Shown here piece after piece: positions 45,101 through 54,211 of a stretch of DNA of 64,000 nucleotides. This DNA is from Flammeovirgaceae bacterium SG7u.111. Lineage in GTDB: Bacteria > Bacteroidota > Bacteroidia > Cytophagales > Flammeovirgaceae. A program made the translations under genes and the position numbers. The stretch is taken from the NCBI GenBank assembly GCA_034044135.1, contig CP139021.1, positions 3,487,635 through 3,551,634 on the forward strand, in the 5' to 3' direction. A model generated the notes under the pieces. The model saw only the letters and a program-made list of their open reading frames with translations. It did no database searches and was not told the origin of the DNA. The number at the start of each line of letters is the position of its first letter. The first letter of the stretch is position 1.

Positions 45101-48100
45101 ACTATACTGTTACGCTTGAGCTAATAGATGTAAATGATTGTGTTGACTCTGTCACCAAATCATTTAAAGTCTATGCTGATGAATTAACAGCGGATTTCAC
45201 AGCTCCAGCTGCAATAGGCAGCTGCCCTCCATTTAATGTTAAGTTTTATGATACAAGTATTTTGAATATACCAACTGGCAGCTTGCCTAATGAAATCGTG
45301 AGATGGAAATGGGATTTTGGAGATGGCTCAATTGTAGAAGACACAATCCCCAACCCTAGCCATACTTATGTAACAATAGATAGTTTTGATGTTTCTTTAG
45401 AAGTGTTTGATGCAAAAGGGTGTAGCTCTAAGGTTACGATGGAAAATATGGTAATTTTGGTACAGCCAAATGCTACATTTGATGTGACACCAAAACTTGG
45501 TTATCCAGGGTTAACGGTAAATATGAACTCAACCCCTATCCCTGACTCAGCTACCTATAACTTTATCTGGGAATATGGTGATGCAACTATTGGGAATGAT
45601 CAAAATACAGCCTATACATACTATAAGCCTGGCCTATACGATGTAGAGCTTACAGTAAATAAAGGGCAATGTTTTATTCCAGTTGATAGCACACAAATAG
45701 AAATCCTCCCCTGCCCCGCGCTGGATATTAGCAATATCGAAGTTTGCCCAAGCGATGGAGCAGTGATGTTAGACATATTTGATTCTACTCATAACGTCAT
45801 ATTAGGTGCGGTTTATTACGAATGGAAGGATACTGATTCTAACGCCACATTATCCAATACTTCAGACCTAACCTTAAACCAGCCAGCCAATATTACCACA
45901 AACCAAGTGAGAAATATTGAAGTAAGCGTTTGGGTAGATGTAGCGGGGGATATATCCTGTATGACTACAGAAACTTTTACTGTAACTTTCAAACCCAAAC
46001 CAATAACAGACTTTACTTTTCCCCCAACTTGTGTCCAAACAACTGATGGGAAATTTCAGGTAAACGTGGAAAACATCAGTCAGCCACAAGGAAAAGATTC
46101 TTTAGGAGTCGACAATACAATTGATTTCTTTGAATGGGATCATGATGAAGATAGTGTTTTCACAAATTCAAATCAGAAAAACGTAACCTTTGAATATTCT
46201 AATCCAGGAGAAAAAACCATTACATTGATAACTCTACAATCTAATGGTTGTGCCGATACCCTCAGCAAGAGCATATTCATCCCTGAAGCAGATTTCGTAT
46301 ATTCAGACCCCTGCGCAAGACAAACTGTCCAATTTTCCGCCGATTCCTCAACTGTCCAAGACAGTGTATTTTACTCTTGGGACTTGGATAATGATGGCAT
46401 AGTAGACGACACAACAAAGAACCCTACATTTACATATGCGGAACCTGGAGACTACGTCGTGACGCTTGAGATTAAAGTAGGCCTGTTGGATAATAGCGTC
46501 TCTAGTTGCTCAGTGCTGAAGAAGGACACCATAACGGTAAACCCTACCCCCAAACTAGATCTTAAAATTGATACTTCTTGTGTAAACAATGAAACCGGTT
46601 TCAAAGCAAACGGGACGATCGATACAGGCAATATAGAAACTTACCAATGGTATTTCTATTACAATGGCAGCCTGATTGATTCGGCATTATCTACCACAGA
46701 CACAACCACGTATACTTTCGACAACATAGGGGCACATACGGTAACCGTGACCGCAACAAGTGATTCGAGCTGTGCCCAAACTGTTACCCAAGACTTTACC
46801 GTATACCCTGTACCCATAGCGGACTTCAATTTTGTCAATGCTTGTGAAAATGACACGGTAATGTTCACCGATGCCTCTACCATTGACAGCTTGGTCGTAA
46901 ATGATGCTGAAATAGTCTTTATCGAAATAGACTTTGACAACGATGGGCAATTTGAAGAGAGCTACGTGCCAGGCCAGCTTATGAAGCATGCCTTTACTAC
47001 CGCTGGAGATTCTATCATCAACTACAGGGTCACCTCTGACAAAGGTTGCTCGCACATAACCACCGATACCATTACCATCTTTCCCGTTCCAATTGCAGAT
47101 TTTGATGTTTTGGATGTCTGCGACGGAGAAACCGTTTATGTGGAAGACAAAACCAACGACAGGGGAACAGCTATCGCTACTTATGAGTGGGAGTTTCACC
47201 TAAATGATGGCAGTCCAAGTATTTATGCTACTGGCCCTACCGCTCAAAACCTGTATGCATCGTATGGAAAATATGACATTACACTTCGAGTGACTAATAA
47301 CGAGAAGTGCTATGAGAGTATCACGAAAACGGTGACCGTAAAGGAGAATCCTATTTCTAATTTTGAACTATTGTCAACCTGTATACAGACATCCGATGGG
47401 ACATCATTCCAAGTAACTGCTGAAAACATCAGCCAGCCACAAGGTAAAGACTCATTGGGGGTTGATAATACAATAACATCGTTTAAATGGCTGTCCAATA
47501 GTGCCGTTATCAGCCAAAGTGGTGCTCATGCAACCTTTACTTACCCAACGCCAGAAGAAAAAGAAATTAGCTTGATCGTAGAACAGTCTAACGGTTGTAT
47601 CGATACTCTTACAAAGAGCATATTCATCCCTGAAGCAGATTTCGTATATTCAGACCCCTGCGCAAGACAAACTGTCCAATTTTCCGCCGATTCCTCAACT
47701 GTCCAAGACAGTGTATTTTACTCTTGGGACTTGGATAATGATGGCATAGTAGACGACACAACAAAGAACCCTACATTTACATATGCGGAACCTGGAGACT
47801 ACGTCGTGACGCTTGAGATTAAAGTAGGCCTGTTGGATAATAGCGTCTCTAGTTGCTCAGTGCTGAAGAAGGACACCATAACGGTAAACCCTACCCCCAA
47901 ACTAGATCTTAAAATTGATACTTCTTGTGTAAACAATGAAACCGGTTTCAAAGCAAACGGGACGATCGATACAGGCAATATAGAAACTTACCAATGGTAT
48001 TTCTATTACAATGGCAGCCTGATTGATTCGGCATTATCTACCACAGACACAACCACGTATACTTTCGACAACATAGGGGCACATACGGTAACCGTGACCG

Positions 48101-50982
48101 CAACAAGTGATTCGAGCTGTGCCCAAACTGTTACCCAAGACTTTACCGTATACCCTGTACCCATAGCGGACTTCAATTTTGTCAATGCTTGTGAAAATGA
48201 CACGGTAATGTTCACCGATGCCTCTACCATTGACAGCTTGGTCGTAAATGATGCTGAAATAGTCTTTATCGAAATAGACTTTGACAACGATGGGCAATTT
48301 GAAGAGAGCTACGTGCCAGGCCAGCTTATGAAGCATGCCTTTACTACCGCTGGAGATTCTATCATCAACTACAGGGTCACCTCTGACAAAGGTTGCTCGC
48401 ACATAACCACCGATACCATTACCATCTTTCCCGTTCCAATTGCAGATTTTGATGTTTTGGATGTCTGCGACGGAGAAACCGTTTATGTGGAAGACAAAAC
48501 CAACGACAGGGGAACAGCTATCGCAACTTACCAATGGGACTTTGGCGACGGATCTGCAGTGCTTTTTGGAGCAAACAGCCAACATCTCTACAGCGGGCCA
48601 GGGAAGTATGACGTTACCCTAACCGTGACCAACGAAGAAGGTTGTTCGGAGAGCATCACAAAAACCGTTACTGTAAAAGAAGACCCAATTGCTGATTTTG
48701 CACCATCTCTGACCTGTACTCAAGTTGGTGATGGCACATTCCAAATCCATGCGAAGAACACTAGCCAGCCGCAAGGAGATGGCAATACCATTACCCTCAT
48801 CCAATGGGATCAGAATAACAACAATAACTATTCTGATGACAATCAAAATAACATAACATTCACATATACAAGTGCTGGCGAAAAAATAATTAACCTCAGG
48901 GTAGAACAATCAAACGGTTGTGCCGATACCGTTTCCAAAAGCATTTACATTCCTGAAGCAGATTTTGACTATACCGACCCTTGTTCCGAACAACTAGTTC
49001 AGTTTACCGATCAATCGATCTACAAAGACAACATCAGCTATTCTTGGGATTTTGATGGTGATGGGAATGAGGATGCCACTTCAGCTAATCCTTCTTTCGT
49101 ATACGAGAAACCAGGAGATTACGAGGTAACACTTACTATTCAAGTGAGCTTGAATAGTAAGCGAAGCTTCTCTTGTTCCGTCCTTAAAAAGGATACGATC
49201 ACAGTTGATCCTACTCCAAAAATGAACCTTGAAATAAGCACATCTTGCTTGGGATTTGATACAGGGTTCAAAGCGAATGGAAAGATTGCCTCAGGCAATA
49301 TTGCTACATACGAATGGGATTTTAATGACGATGGGGTAATCGATCTGACTACCACAACTGACTCTGCTACGTATGTTTTCAATACAATGGGTGTACACAC
49401 CATGAGCGTTATCGCTACTAGCGATCTTGGTTGTGCTTTTTCCATCACCCAAGACTTCATCGTAAACCCTGTTCCGGTTGCTGATTTTACTTTTAGAGAT
49501 GCTTGTGAAAATGATATCGTAACTTTTACGAATACATCAACCATTGACAGCAGCATAGTCGATTCTGAAATTGTATTAATAGAAGTTGACTTTGACGATG
49601 ATGGTCAGTTTGAAGAAAGCTACACTCCAGATCAAGTCATTGAACATCAATATTTAAAAGAGGGGACATATCCTATCAACTATCGAGTGACCTCAGACAA
49701 AGGCTGTGCGGACATCATCAACAAAGAAATCATCATTAGCCCTATTCCAATAGTTGAATTCGAAATTGCCGATGTCTGCGATGGAGAGTTTGTGAATATA
49801 GTAGATAAATCCAAGGCAGGAAACAGGCAAATTATTTCCTACGAATGGGATTTCCAAAGCGATGGGAATTACGACGCCAAGGGAACTACAGCTTCAAACA
49901 AATATGACACTTTCGGAACATATGATGTAACACTTCTTGTGACCAATATTTCAGGTTGCCAAGACATGATCACCAAAACGGTTGAAGTGTTTGAAATACC
50001 TAAAGTAGATGCTGGAGAAGATGCATTCATTTGCCAAGGTGAATTCTATGACTTAAAAGCATCTTCTAGTTTCAATATAGTAAATTGGGATTGGGACAAG
50101 GGTTCGCAAACTGGTGCAAATTACCGGGTAAACCCTGAGAAAACCACCACCTACTATGTAGAGGGTTTGGATGAAAACGGCTGTACAGGAATCGACTCAG
50201 TAACGATCATCGTTATTGAAGCTCCAGATATCGTTTCCGATACGGTAGGCTGCGATGGTGATGTAATTACTTTTGACGGAACTATCAACGGCGATTATTT
50301 TGCCACCTATGCATGGAGCACGGGAGAAACAACCCCTAAAGTGCACATCACCCAACCGGGAGAATACAACCTTATTGTACATGTTTCTGGTTTTGATGAT
50401 ACAGGCAAGGAATGTCATTTTGAACATACCGTTAATGTAGACTACAATGCTGTACCCGAGCCGTACCCAGTCGATTCCTTAATCTTTTGTTTTGATAATC
50501 CATATCATGCTACTCCACAAGACACGGTAATCAACTACGAAGGTGATTTCAAAAAAATCGCTTGGGTAGAAGAAGAATACCCTACTGACTCAGTCTTTGC
50601 GAGTGACATTACCATTTCGGCACCTGGAGTTTACATTGTGAATGTGACCAACAAGAATAATTGCACTACGGTAGATTCGGTAAGAATTGTAGAGCTATGT
50701 CCTGCGGTAATTCTTTACCCAAATGCCTTTACCCCAAACAAGGATAACCTCAACGACTCCTTCAGAATTAAAGGCGACAACTTCACCGATTTTGAACTGA
50801 CTGTTTTCAACCGATGGGGAGAGATCATTTTCCAAACCAAAAACCAAGAAGAAGGTTGGCCAGGAACATCAGGTGGAGTAGACATGCCAATGGGAGTCTA
50901 CCCTTTCATGGTTGTCTATGAAGAAGAGCTTTATCCAGGACAAGTAAGAACTGTCCATGGTTCGGTCACCATTATTCGTTGA
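42118..50982 (+). CDS. Giant PKD-repeat adhesin with type B T9SS C-terminus
   Basis: A 2954-residue surface protein. The signal peptide ends near VLG-Q (residue 28). The body is about 25 or more PKD-like domains, with marks such as DFGDG, SHTY, YDVTLTV and NGC. Residues about 1295-2625 form three copies of a 445-residue super-repeat (PEADFVYSDPC, DSSCAQTVTQDF, ACENDTVMF, FDNDGQFEESY), and copies 1 and 2 are identical over 303 residues. The last 90 or so residues (YPNAFTPNKDNLND to VHGSVTIIR) are the gliding-motility-associated CHU_C domain, a type B T9SS signal. It is probably an SprB-like surface adhesin for attachment or gliding, served by the divergent PorP/SprF protein. The substrate bound is unknown. 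Confidence 0.93.
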   Translation: MTSKLNPNIISKLIIVLSMFLPQLVLGQGEIRFDYQNGNRCGLGYVDFYYYPEATAGTVTKLEWAFDDGPIVTKEGGALIPSTNYKATKSYGPGIYNVTLKAFHGSVIKTYTETVEIFQIPTVDINLISQSGTCAPTEFIFEPQVTPAPGTTIEEYFWDFGDGNNVTETTNKQVSHSYTVPGTYFITLVITDSRGCVTTELFPSSTTPIEVGEGFNASFNSSGNLNSCVAPQTIDFAASPAASNYTYDWDFGDGNTSTLQNPSNTYTAVGNYNVELIITNTDNGCQRVVTKNNHVNISTFTPDFQVNTSPIGCAPSSVQFQNISNVITSSQTVTWNFGDGTVISGRANSGSYERPTHEYAAPGTYSVTMTIVDGGYGCNGIITQPNIVIVPPPIEGAFSADKTSFCELGNPVSTVTFTPDSLSTGITSYEWDFGDGNTSTAINPSHTYTAFGSYEVTLTIRDANGCSVTITKNNYINGGPIDADFEAVATGGCLPNFDVQLTDLSTSFVPITGWDWEIINDANVVVATSTDQNPTMTLVDHGDYDVRLTITTAEGCTDTHLLTDYLEVGFKPDFMDFTPSVTEICNGENVIFTNSSTMPANPYPTEWHWDYFNAGTINNTGYHGGHTYDDLDPMLISVALYSENNGCFDTLVKNNLIELAPPRANFIYNMPACTDGLISFTNTSVGALSYEWEITIDGQAPYTETTEHIDIDVDPGTAWEVTLTASNNTSKGGLGCDHSMTADDIFPSLTPDFSTITSNNVTGGNCYPVTYDFDATAFEIVGTTITNYDWDFGNGDTGSGDSPSVTYTGYGTFAVTLEVTTNEGCTYDFTFPDINVYGPQVDFSINDTDACKDFEFEFTDNTTSLAPIVKRIWDMGDGSAPDTITTISETTYRYTYNKVSSPNQSDGFDVMLTVIDSVGCSKSIIKTVTPSFPVPDFNIQREGACGGENIKPINASSMSDVINPKSIKWTYSDGRTATGFSPGNLFFAGSSTGTDYTVTLELIDVNDCVDSVTKSFKVYADELTADFTAPAAIGSCPPFNVKFYDTSILNIPTGSLPNEIVRWKWDFGDGSIVEDTIPNPSHTYVTIDSFDVSLEVFDAKGCSSKVTMENMVILVQPNATFDVTPKLGYPGLTVNMNSTPIPDSATYNFIWEYGDATIGNDQNTAYTYYKPGLYDVELTVNKGQCFIPVDSTQIEILPCPALDISNIEVCPSDGAVMLDIFDSTHNVILGAVYYEWKDTDSNATLSNTSDLTLNQPANITTNQVRNIEVSVWVDVAGDISCMTTETFTVTFKPKPITDFTFPPTCVQTTDGKFQVNVENISQPQGKDSLGVDNTIDFFEWDHDEDSVFTNSNQKNVTFEYSNPGEKTITLITLQSNGCADTLSKSIFIPEADFVYSDPCARQTVQFSADSSTVQDSVFYSWDLDNDGIVDDTTKNPTFTYAEPGDYVVTLEIKVGLLDNSVSSCSVLKKDTITVNPTPKLDLKIDTSCVNNETGFKANGTIDTGNIETYQWYFYYNGSLIDSALSTTDTTTYTFDNIGAHTVTVTATSDSSCAQTVTQDFTVYPVPIADFNFVNACENDTVMFTDASTIDSLVVNDAEIVFIEIDFDNDGQFEESYVPGQLMKHAFTTAGDSIINYRVTSDKGCSHITTDTITIFPVPIADFDVLDVCDGETVYVEDKTNDRGTAIATYEWEFHLNDGSPSIYATGPTAQNLYASYGKYDITLRVTNNEKCYESITKTVTVKENPISNFELLSTCIQTSDGTSFQVTAENISQPQGKDSLGVDNTITSFKWLSNSAVISQSGAHATFTYPTPEEKEISLIVEQSNGCIDTLTKSIFIPEADFVYSDPCARQTVQFSADSSTVQDSVFYSWDLDNDGIVDDTTKNPTFTYAEPGDYVVTLEIKVGLLDNSVSSCSVLKKDTITVNPTPKLDLKIDTSCVNNETGFKANGTIDTGNIETYQWYFYYNGSLIDSALSTTDTTTYTFDNIGAHTVTVTATSDSSCAQTVTQDFTVYPVPIADFNFVNACENDTVMFTDASTIDSLVVNDAEIVFIEIDFDNDGQFEESYVPGQLMKHAFTTAGDSIINYRVTSDKGCSHITTDTITIFPVPIADFDVLDVCDGETVYVEDKTNDRGTAIATYQWDFGDGSAVLFGANSQHLYSGPGKYDVTLTVTNEEGCSESITKTVTVKEDPIADFAPSLTCTQVGDGTFQIHAKNTSQPQGDGNTITLIQWDQNNNNNYSDDNQNNITFTYTSAGEKIINLRVEQSNGCADTVSKSIYIPEADFDYTDPCSEQLVQFTDQSIYKDNISYSWDFDGDGNEDATSANPSFVYEKPGDYEVTLTIQVSLNSKRSFSCSVLKKDTITVDPTPKMNLEISTSCLGFDTGFKANGKIASGNIATYEWDFNDDGVIDLTTTTDSATYVFNTMGVHTMSVIATSDLGCAFSITQDFIVNPVPVADFTFRDACENDIVTFTNTSTIDSSIVDSEIVLIEVDFDDDGQFEESYTPDQVIEHQYLKEGTYPINYRVTSDKGCADIINKEIIISPIPIVEFEIADVCDGEFVNIVDKSKAGNRQIISYEWDFQSDGNYDAKGTTASNKYDTFGTYDVTLLVTNISGCQDMITKTVEVFEIPKVDAGEDAFICQGEFYDLKASSSFNIVNWDWDKGSQTGANYRVNPEKTTTYYVEGLDENGCTGIDSVTIIVIEAPDIVSDTVGCDGDVITFDGTINGDYFATYAWSTGETTPKVHITQPGEYNLIVHVSGFDDTGKECHFEHTVNVDYNAVPEPYPVDSLIFCFDNPYHATPQDTVINYEGDFKKIAWVEEEYPTDSVFASDITISAPGVYIVNVTNKNNCTTVDSVRIVELCPAVILYPNAFTPNKDNLNDSFRIKGDNFTDFELTVFNRWGEIIFQTKNQEEGWPGTSGGVDMPMGVYPFMVVYEEELYPGQVRTVHGSVTIIR
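46267..47177 (+). repeat. 911-bp direct repeat, copy A
   Basis: Reads as identical, base for base, to copy B at 47614-48524, offset 1347 bp (449 codons). Flanking sequence on both sides diverges at once, so the identity has sharp borders. Confidence 0.93.
47614..48524 (+). repeat. 911-bp direct repeat, copy B
   Basis: Identical partner of copy A. Just past its end copy A continues into an EFHLNDG version of the PKD domain, while copy B continues into a DFGDGSA version. Confidence 0.93.
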
Positions 50983-51011
50983 TATCATCCAACCTACACT
51001 ATTTATATCTC

Positions 51012-51045
51012 AAGCCATTCAGTTTTTCTGGATGGCTTTTTTTAT
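51012..51045 (+). terminator. Terminator of the adhesin gene
   Basis: Stem AAGCCATTCAG / CTGGATGGCTT (one G-U) with a T-only loop, followed by TTTTTT. It lies 30 nt after the stop. Confidence 0.87.
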
Positions 51046-51144
51046 TAAATTTCCAAACGGAAAGCCTTCAACATAGTTTACCAACATACAAGGCTTTCAC
51101 AAAAGCCTATTTATCAACCCTTACCAAAAACACAGCAGATTAAC

Positions 51145-52326
51145 ATGGAAAAAGTATATATCTTATCATCCGTCAGGACTCCAATTGGAAGCTTTGGAGG
51201 GATCTTATCATCACAATCAGCCACTCAACTGGGGGCAGCAGCCATAAAAGGTGCATTAGCCAAAGCTGGTGTAGAGGCAAGTGATGTAGAAGAAGTGATT
51301 ATGGGGAATGTCATTTCTGCAAACCTAGGTCAAGCACCGGCCAGACAAGCAGCCATATTCGCAGGAATTGGGCAAGATGTCCCCTGCACCACCATCAATA
51401 AAGTATGTGCATCTGGCACAAAAGCCATTATGTTGGCAGCGCAAAGCATCATGTTAGGTAATGCAGATGTAATAGTAGCCGGTGGCATGGAAAGCATGTC
51501 GAATATCCCCTATTACCTCCCAAAGGCGCGCTATGGCTATAAATTTGGAGATGGGAAATTGGTAGACGGCCTTACCAAAGATGGCCTTACCGATGTCTAC
51601 AGCGATAAAATAATGGGGATTTGCGCCGACCAGACTGCAACAGAGTATGAAATAAGCCGAGAAGCGCAAGATGAATACACCATCAATTCATACAAGCGTG
51701 TAGCAGAAAATACTGAAAATGGATTTTTCAAAAATGAGATCATTCCTGTAGAAATCGCCCAACGAAAAGGCGAGCCGCTCATAATAAGTGAAGACGAAGA
51801 GTTCAAAAAAGTAAAGTTCGAGAAAATCCCAAGCCTGCGCCCTGTGTTCAGCACGAATGGAACAGTGACTGCCGCAAATGCCTCTACTATAAATGACGGT
51901 GCTTCTGCTGCTGTATTGATTTCTGAAACCAAAATGAGGAAACTTGGCTTGCTGCCCCAAGCTGAAATCATTGCTTTTGCCGATGCTGCCCGAGAGCCCG
52001 AATGGTTCACCATTGCCCCTGTACTTGCCGCAAAAAAAGCACTTGAAAAATCAGGGCTTTCATTAGATGAAATCGACTATTTTGAAGTAAACGAAGCCTT
52101 TTCTGTGGTACCACTTGCCTTTAACCAACTTATGGGGGTTGACCCTGCCAAGGTGAACGTTGTAGGAGGTTCGGTAGCAATTGGTCATCCGTTAGGAGCC
52201 TCAGGAGCAAGAATTGTAACCACACTCAATAATGTATTGCACCAGAAAAGTGGTAATTTGGGAATGGCTGCAATTTGCAACGGAGGAGGGGGGGCTTCTG
52301 CAATTATTATAAAAAGAGAAATATAA
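51145..52326 (+). CDS. Acetyl-CoA C-acetyltransferase (thiolase)
   Basis: A 393-residue thiolase. The nucleophilic cysteine is C88 in NKVCASGTKA, the catalytic histidine is H348 in GHPLGASGARI, and the second cysteine is C378 in CNGGGGAS; these positions match the biosynthetic thiolases (for example C89/H348/C378 of Zoogloea). Such enzymes join two acetyl-CoA to acetoacetyl-CoA or degrade it; degradative FadA is less likely, since no partner FadB is nearby. The gene is alone, with a nested inverted repeat downstream. Confidence 0.96.
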   Translation: MEKVYILSSVRTPIGSFGGILSSQSATQLGAAAIKGALAKAGVEASDVEEVIMGNVISANLGQAPARQAAIFAGIGQDVPCTTINKVCASGTKAIMLAAQSIMLGNADVIVAGGMESMSNIPYYLPKARYGYKFGDGKLVDGLTKDGLTDVYSDKIMGICADQTATEYEISREAQDEYTINSYKRVAENTENGFFKNEIIPVEIAQRKGEPLIISEDEEFKKVKFEKIPSLRPVFSTNGTVTAANASTINDGASAAVLISETKMRKLGLLPQAEIIAFADAAREPEWFTIAPVLAAKKALEKSGLSLDEIDYFEVNEAFSVVPLAFNQLMGVDPAKVNVVGGSVAIGHPLGASGARIVTTLNNVLHQKSGNLGMAAICNGGGGASAIIIKREI

Positions 52327-52351
52327 ACCCACGGAGTCAGCTTACTTCGAA

Positions 52352-52457
52352 GAAGTTGTTTGAAGCCATTATTTTATCCTATAAATAGAAGTATTTTGGC
52401 TTAGATGAGGCAAAATACTTCTATTTTCGCTGGTAAACAAAAATTTCAAACAACTTC
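52352..52457. repeat. Nested inverted repeats between thiolase and adaptor genes
   Basis: Outer arms GAAGTTGTTTGAA (52352-52364) and TTCAAACAACTTC (52445-52457), and inner arms of about 17 bp, AAATAGAAGTATTTTGGC (52383-52400) and GCAAAATACTTCTATTT (52410-52426, one bulge). Folded, this gives a long two-segment stem. The inner part could end the thiolase transcript. Confidence 0.8.
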
Positions 52458-52773
52458 AGAAGCTATTTTTTGGCATTAAAAATTAACCACCTACATATTT
52501 TTTATCCCTTTGGTGCAATTTCATTTAATTCAGCATTTTTACATGTCTTATTATTGATTAACTATTAGTAGAAAAATGAATTTTCACACAATAGATACGT
52601 GTTGAATTCAAACTATTTAAATTTGAAAAAATCATTTTTAAAACTACTTTTTTAATAAACTGAAGGATCGTCTGATGTTAGTAAACAACATACATTTCCA
52701 ACAGATTTTTACACTAGCGATTCATTTTCTTTAAGCAAAATTTGACAAGCGTTTAACTCTATAACTCACAGTA
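52458..52773. other. AT-rich leader of the adaptor gene
   Basis: A 316-bp non-coding stretch, strongly AT-rich with poly-A and poly-T tracts. No gene, exact promoter element or RNA was recognised. Confidence 0.5.
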
Positions 52774-54147
52774 ATGGCTAAAAAAAAGAGTAATACTAAA
52801 ATTTATATTATACTGGGTTCACTTCTTGTTCTAGTGGTGTTGGCTGGGTTCATTGGAAGAAAACAGGGCTGGATTGGCGGTGAAAAAGCCAAGAAAGTTG
52901 TATTTGGTAAGGTAAAAAGAGAAACAATTGTAGAGAAAGTAAGTGCCTCGGGTAGGGTTCAACCAGAAAATGAAGTACGAATTAGCCCTCTAGTTCCTGG
53001 TGAAATAGATGAAATCTATATAGAAGAAGGTGATTCCGTTGTTGCAGGTCAGCTCTTGCTCAAAATCAAACCTGACAATTTACGCTCAGCACTTGACAGA
53101 TCTATTGCTGCGCTCAATACTCAAAAAGCGAATTACGCTCAGTCACAAGCAAGGCTTTCCCAAGCAAAAGCTCGATTTATCAACTCTGAACTTACCTTCA
53201 AAAGGAACAAATCCCTTTTTGATGAAAAAGTAATCTCTGAACAAGAATATGAACAAAGCTTAGCCGATTTTGAAGTGTCAAAAGCCGAACTTGAAGCTGC
53301 TGAAAAAAGCGTAGAATCATCTATGTTTACTGTAAAAAGTGCAGAAGCTACTGTTAAAGAAGCGAAGGAAAACCTAGGCTTTACCGAAATTTATGCGCCC
53401 ATGGGCGGTATCATCACCAAGCTTTTGGTTGAAAAGGGAGAACGAGTGGTAGGTACTCAACAAATGTCAGGTACGGAGCTTTTAAGAGTTGCCAACCTGA
53501 ATGTGATGGAAGTAAGGGTGAATGTGAACGAAAACGACATTATAAGAGTGAACGAAGGCGATACTGCAATTATAGATGTTGACTCCTATTCTTTCTTAGA
53601 AGCGGAATTTAAAGGAGTGGTAACTGCTATTGCCAATTCAGCAAACGAAGGGGTAAATGGGTTGAGCACTGACGCAGTAACAGAGTTTGAAGTAAAAATC
53701 AGGATTTTAAGAGACTCATACAGAAGCCTTTCACAGAACAAAAAAGAGGACACCTTCTCTCCCACTATCAATCCTTTCCGCCCAGGTATGACAGCCAGCG
53801 TGGATATCATTACAGCCAGAAAAGCTGGAGCGTTATCAGTTCCATTAGCTTCAGTAACCACCAGAAAGATAGAGATGAAAGAAGGTGAAGAAAAGAAAAA
53901 AGCTGCTAAAGACGATGACGATATGAAAGAAGTTGTCTTTCTTCACTTAGGTGATTCGGTTATGCAAGTGGAGGTGGTAACTGGAATAAGTGACTTCGAA
54001 AATATTGAAATATTAGAAGGGCTAGAAGAAGATCAAGAAATAGTAAAAGGTCCGTTCTTACAAGTTTCCAAAACACTTAAAAATGGAGACAAAGTAGAAA
54101 GAATGGAGGATCGCAAGCCAGGTGGTAAAGGTCCTAAGGTTGATTAA
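52774..54147 (+). CDS. Efflux periplasmic adaptor subunit (MacA/HlyD family)
   Basis: A 457-residue membrane fusion protein. It has one N-terminal membrane helix (about 9-27), a split biotinyl-lipoyl domain (ISPLVPGEIDEIYIEEGDSV then IYAPMGGIITKLLVEKGERV), a long coiled-coil hairpin (about 110-200, heptad-rich with Glu/Ala) and a beta-barrel domain from about 230, then a highly charged C-terminal region. Such adaptors join an inner membrane pump (MacB or RND) to an outer membrane TolC-type channel. No pump or channel gene follows; the next gene is on the other strand, so the partner is elsewhere. Confidence 0.9.
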   Translation: MAKKKSNTKIYIILGSLLVLVVLAGFIGRKQGWIGGEKAKKVVFGKVKRETIVEKVSASGRVQPENEVRISPLVPGEIDEIYIEEGDSVVAGQLLLKIKPDNLRSALDRSIAALNTQKANYAQSQARLSQAKARFINSELTFKRNKSLFDEKVISEQEYEQSLADFEVSKAELEAAEKSVESSMFTVKSAEATVKEAKENLGFTEIYAPMGGIITKLLVEKGERVVGTQQMSGTELLRVANLNVMEVRVNVNENDIIRVNEGDTAIIDVDSYSFLEAEFKGVVTAIANSANEGVNGLSTDAVTEFEVKIRILRDSYRSLSQNKKEDTFSPTINPFRPGMTASVDIITARKAGALSVPLASVTTRKIEMKEGEEKKKAAKDDDDMKEVVFLHLGDSVMQVEVVTGISDFENIEILEGLEEDQEIVKGPFLQVSKTLKNGDKVERMEDRKPGGKGPKVD

Positions 54148-54155
54148 TTTGATGG

Positions 54156-54210
54156 TTCAAAAAAAACAGTGCTCCTCAAGTTTTGTCTGAGGAGCACTGT
54201 TTTTTTTGAA
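54156..54210. terminator. Bidirectional terminator
   Basis: A perfect 23-bp inverted repeat (54156-54178 and 54188-54210) with eight A at the left and eight T at the right, and a 9-nt loop. It serves the adaptor gene and the convergent lipoprotein gene, whose stop is 2 nt away. Confidence 0.95.
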
Positions 54211-54211
54211 C

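Larger units (their letters stand above)
46000..49988 (+). repeat. Three-copy ~1.34-kb super-repeat inside the adhesin
   Basis: Units begin near 46000, 47347 and 48679. Each runs from a xxDFxxxxTCxQxxDG segment with SQPQG, through PEADFxYxDPC, DTGFKANGxI, DxxCAxxxTQDF, ACENDxVxFT, DFDxDGQFEESY to DVCDGExVxxxDK. The first two are almost identical, and the third is diverged but fully alignable. Confidence 0.93.

Noticed and set aside
46267-48524. 911-bp direct repeats as an insertion sequence or transposon
   Set aside because: They lie in frame within the adhesin, encode PKD domains and lack terminal inverted repeats or a transposase.
46659-48585. Long antisense open frames in the adhesin gene, two of them identical
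   Set aside because: They are shadows of the PKD coding frame and are identical only because the 911-bp blocks are identical.
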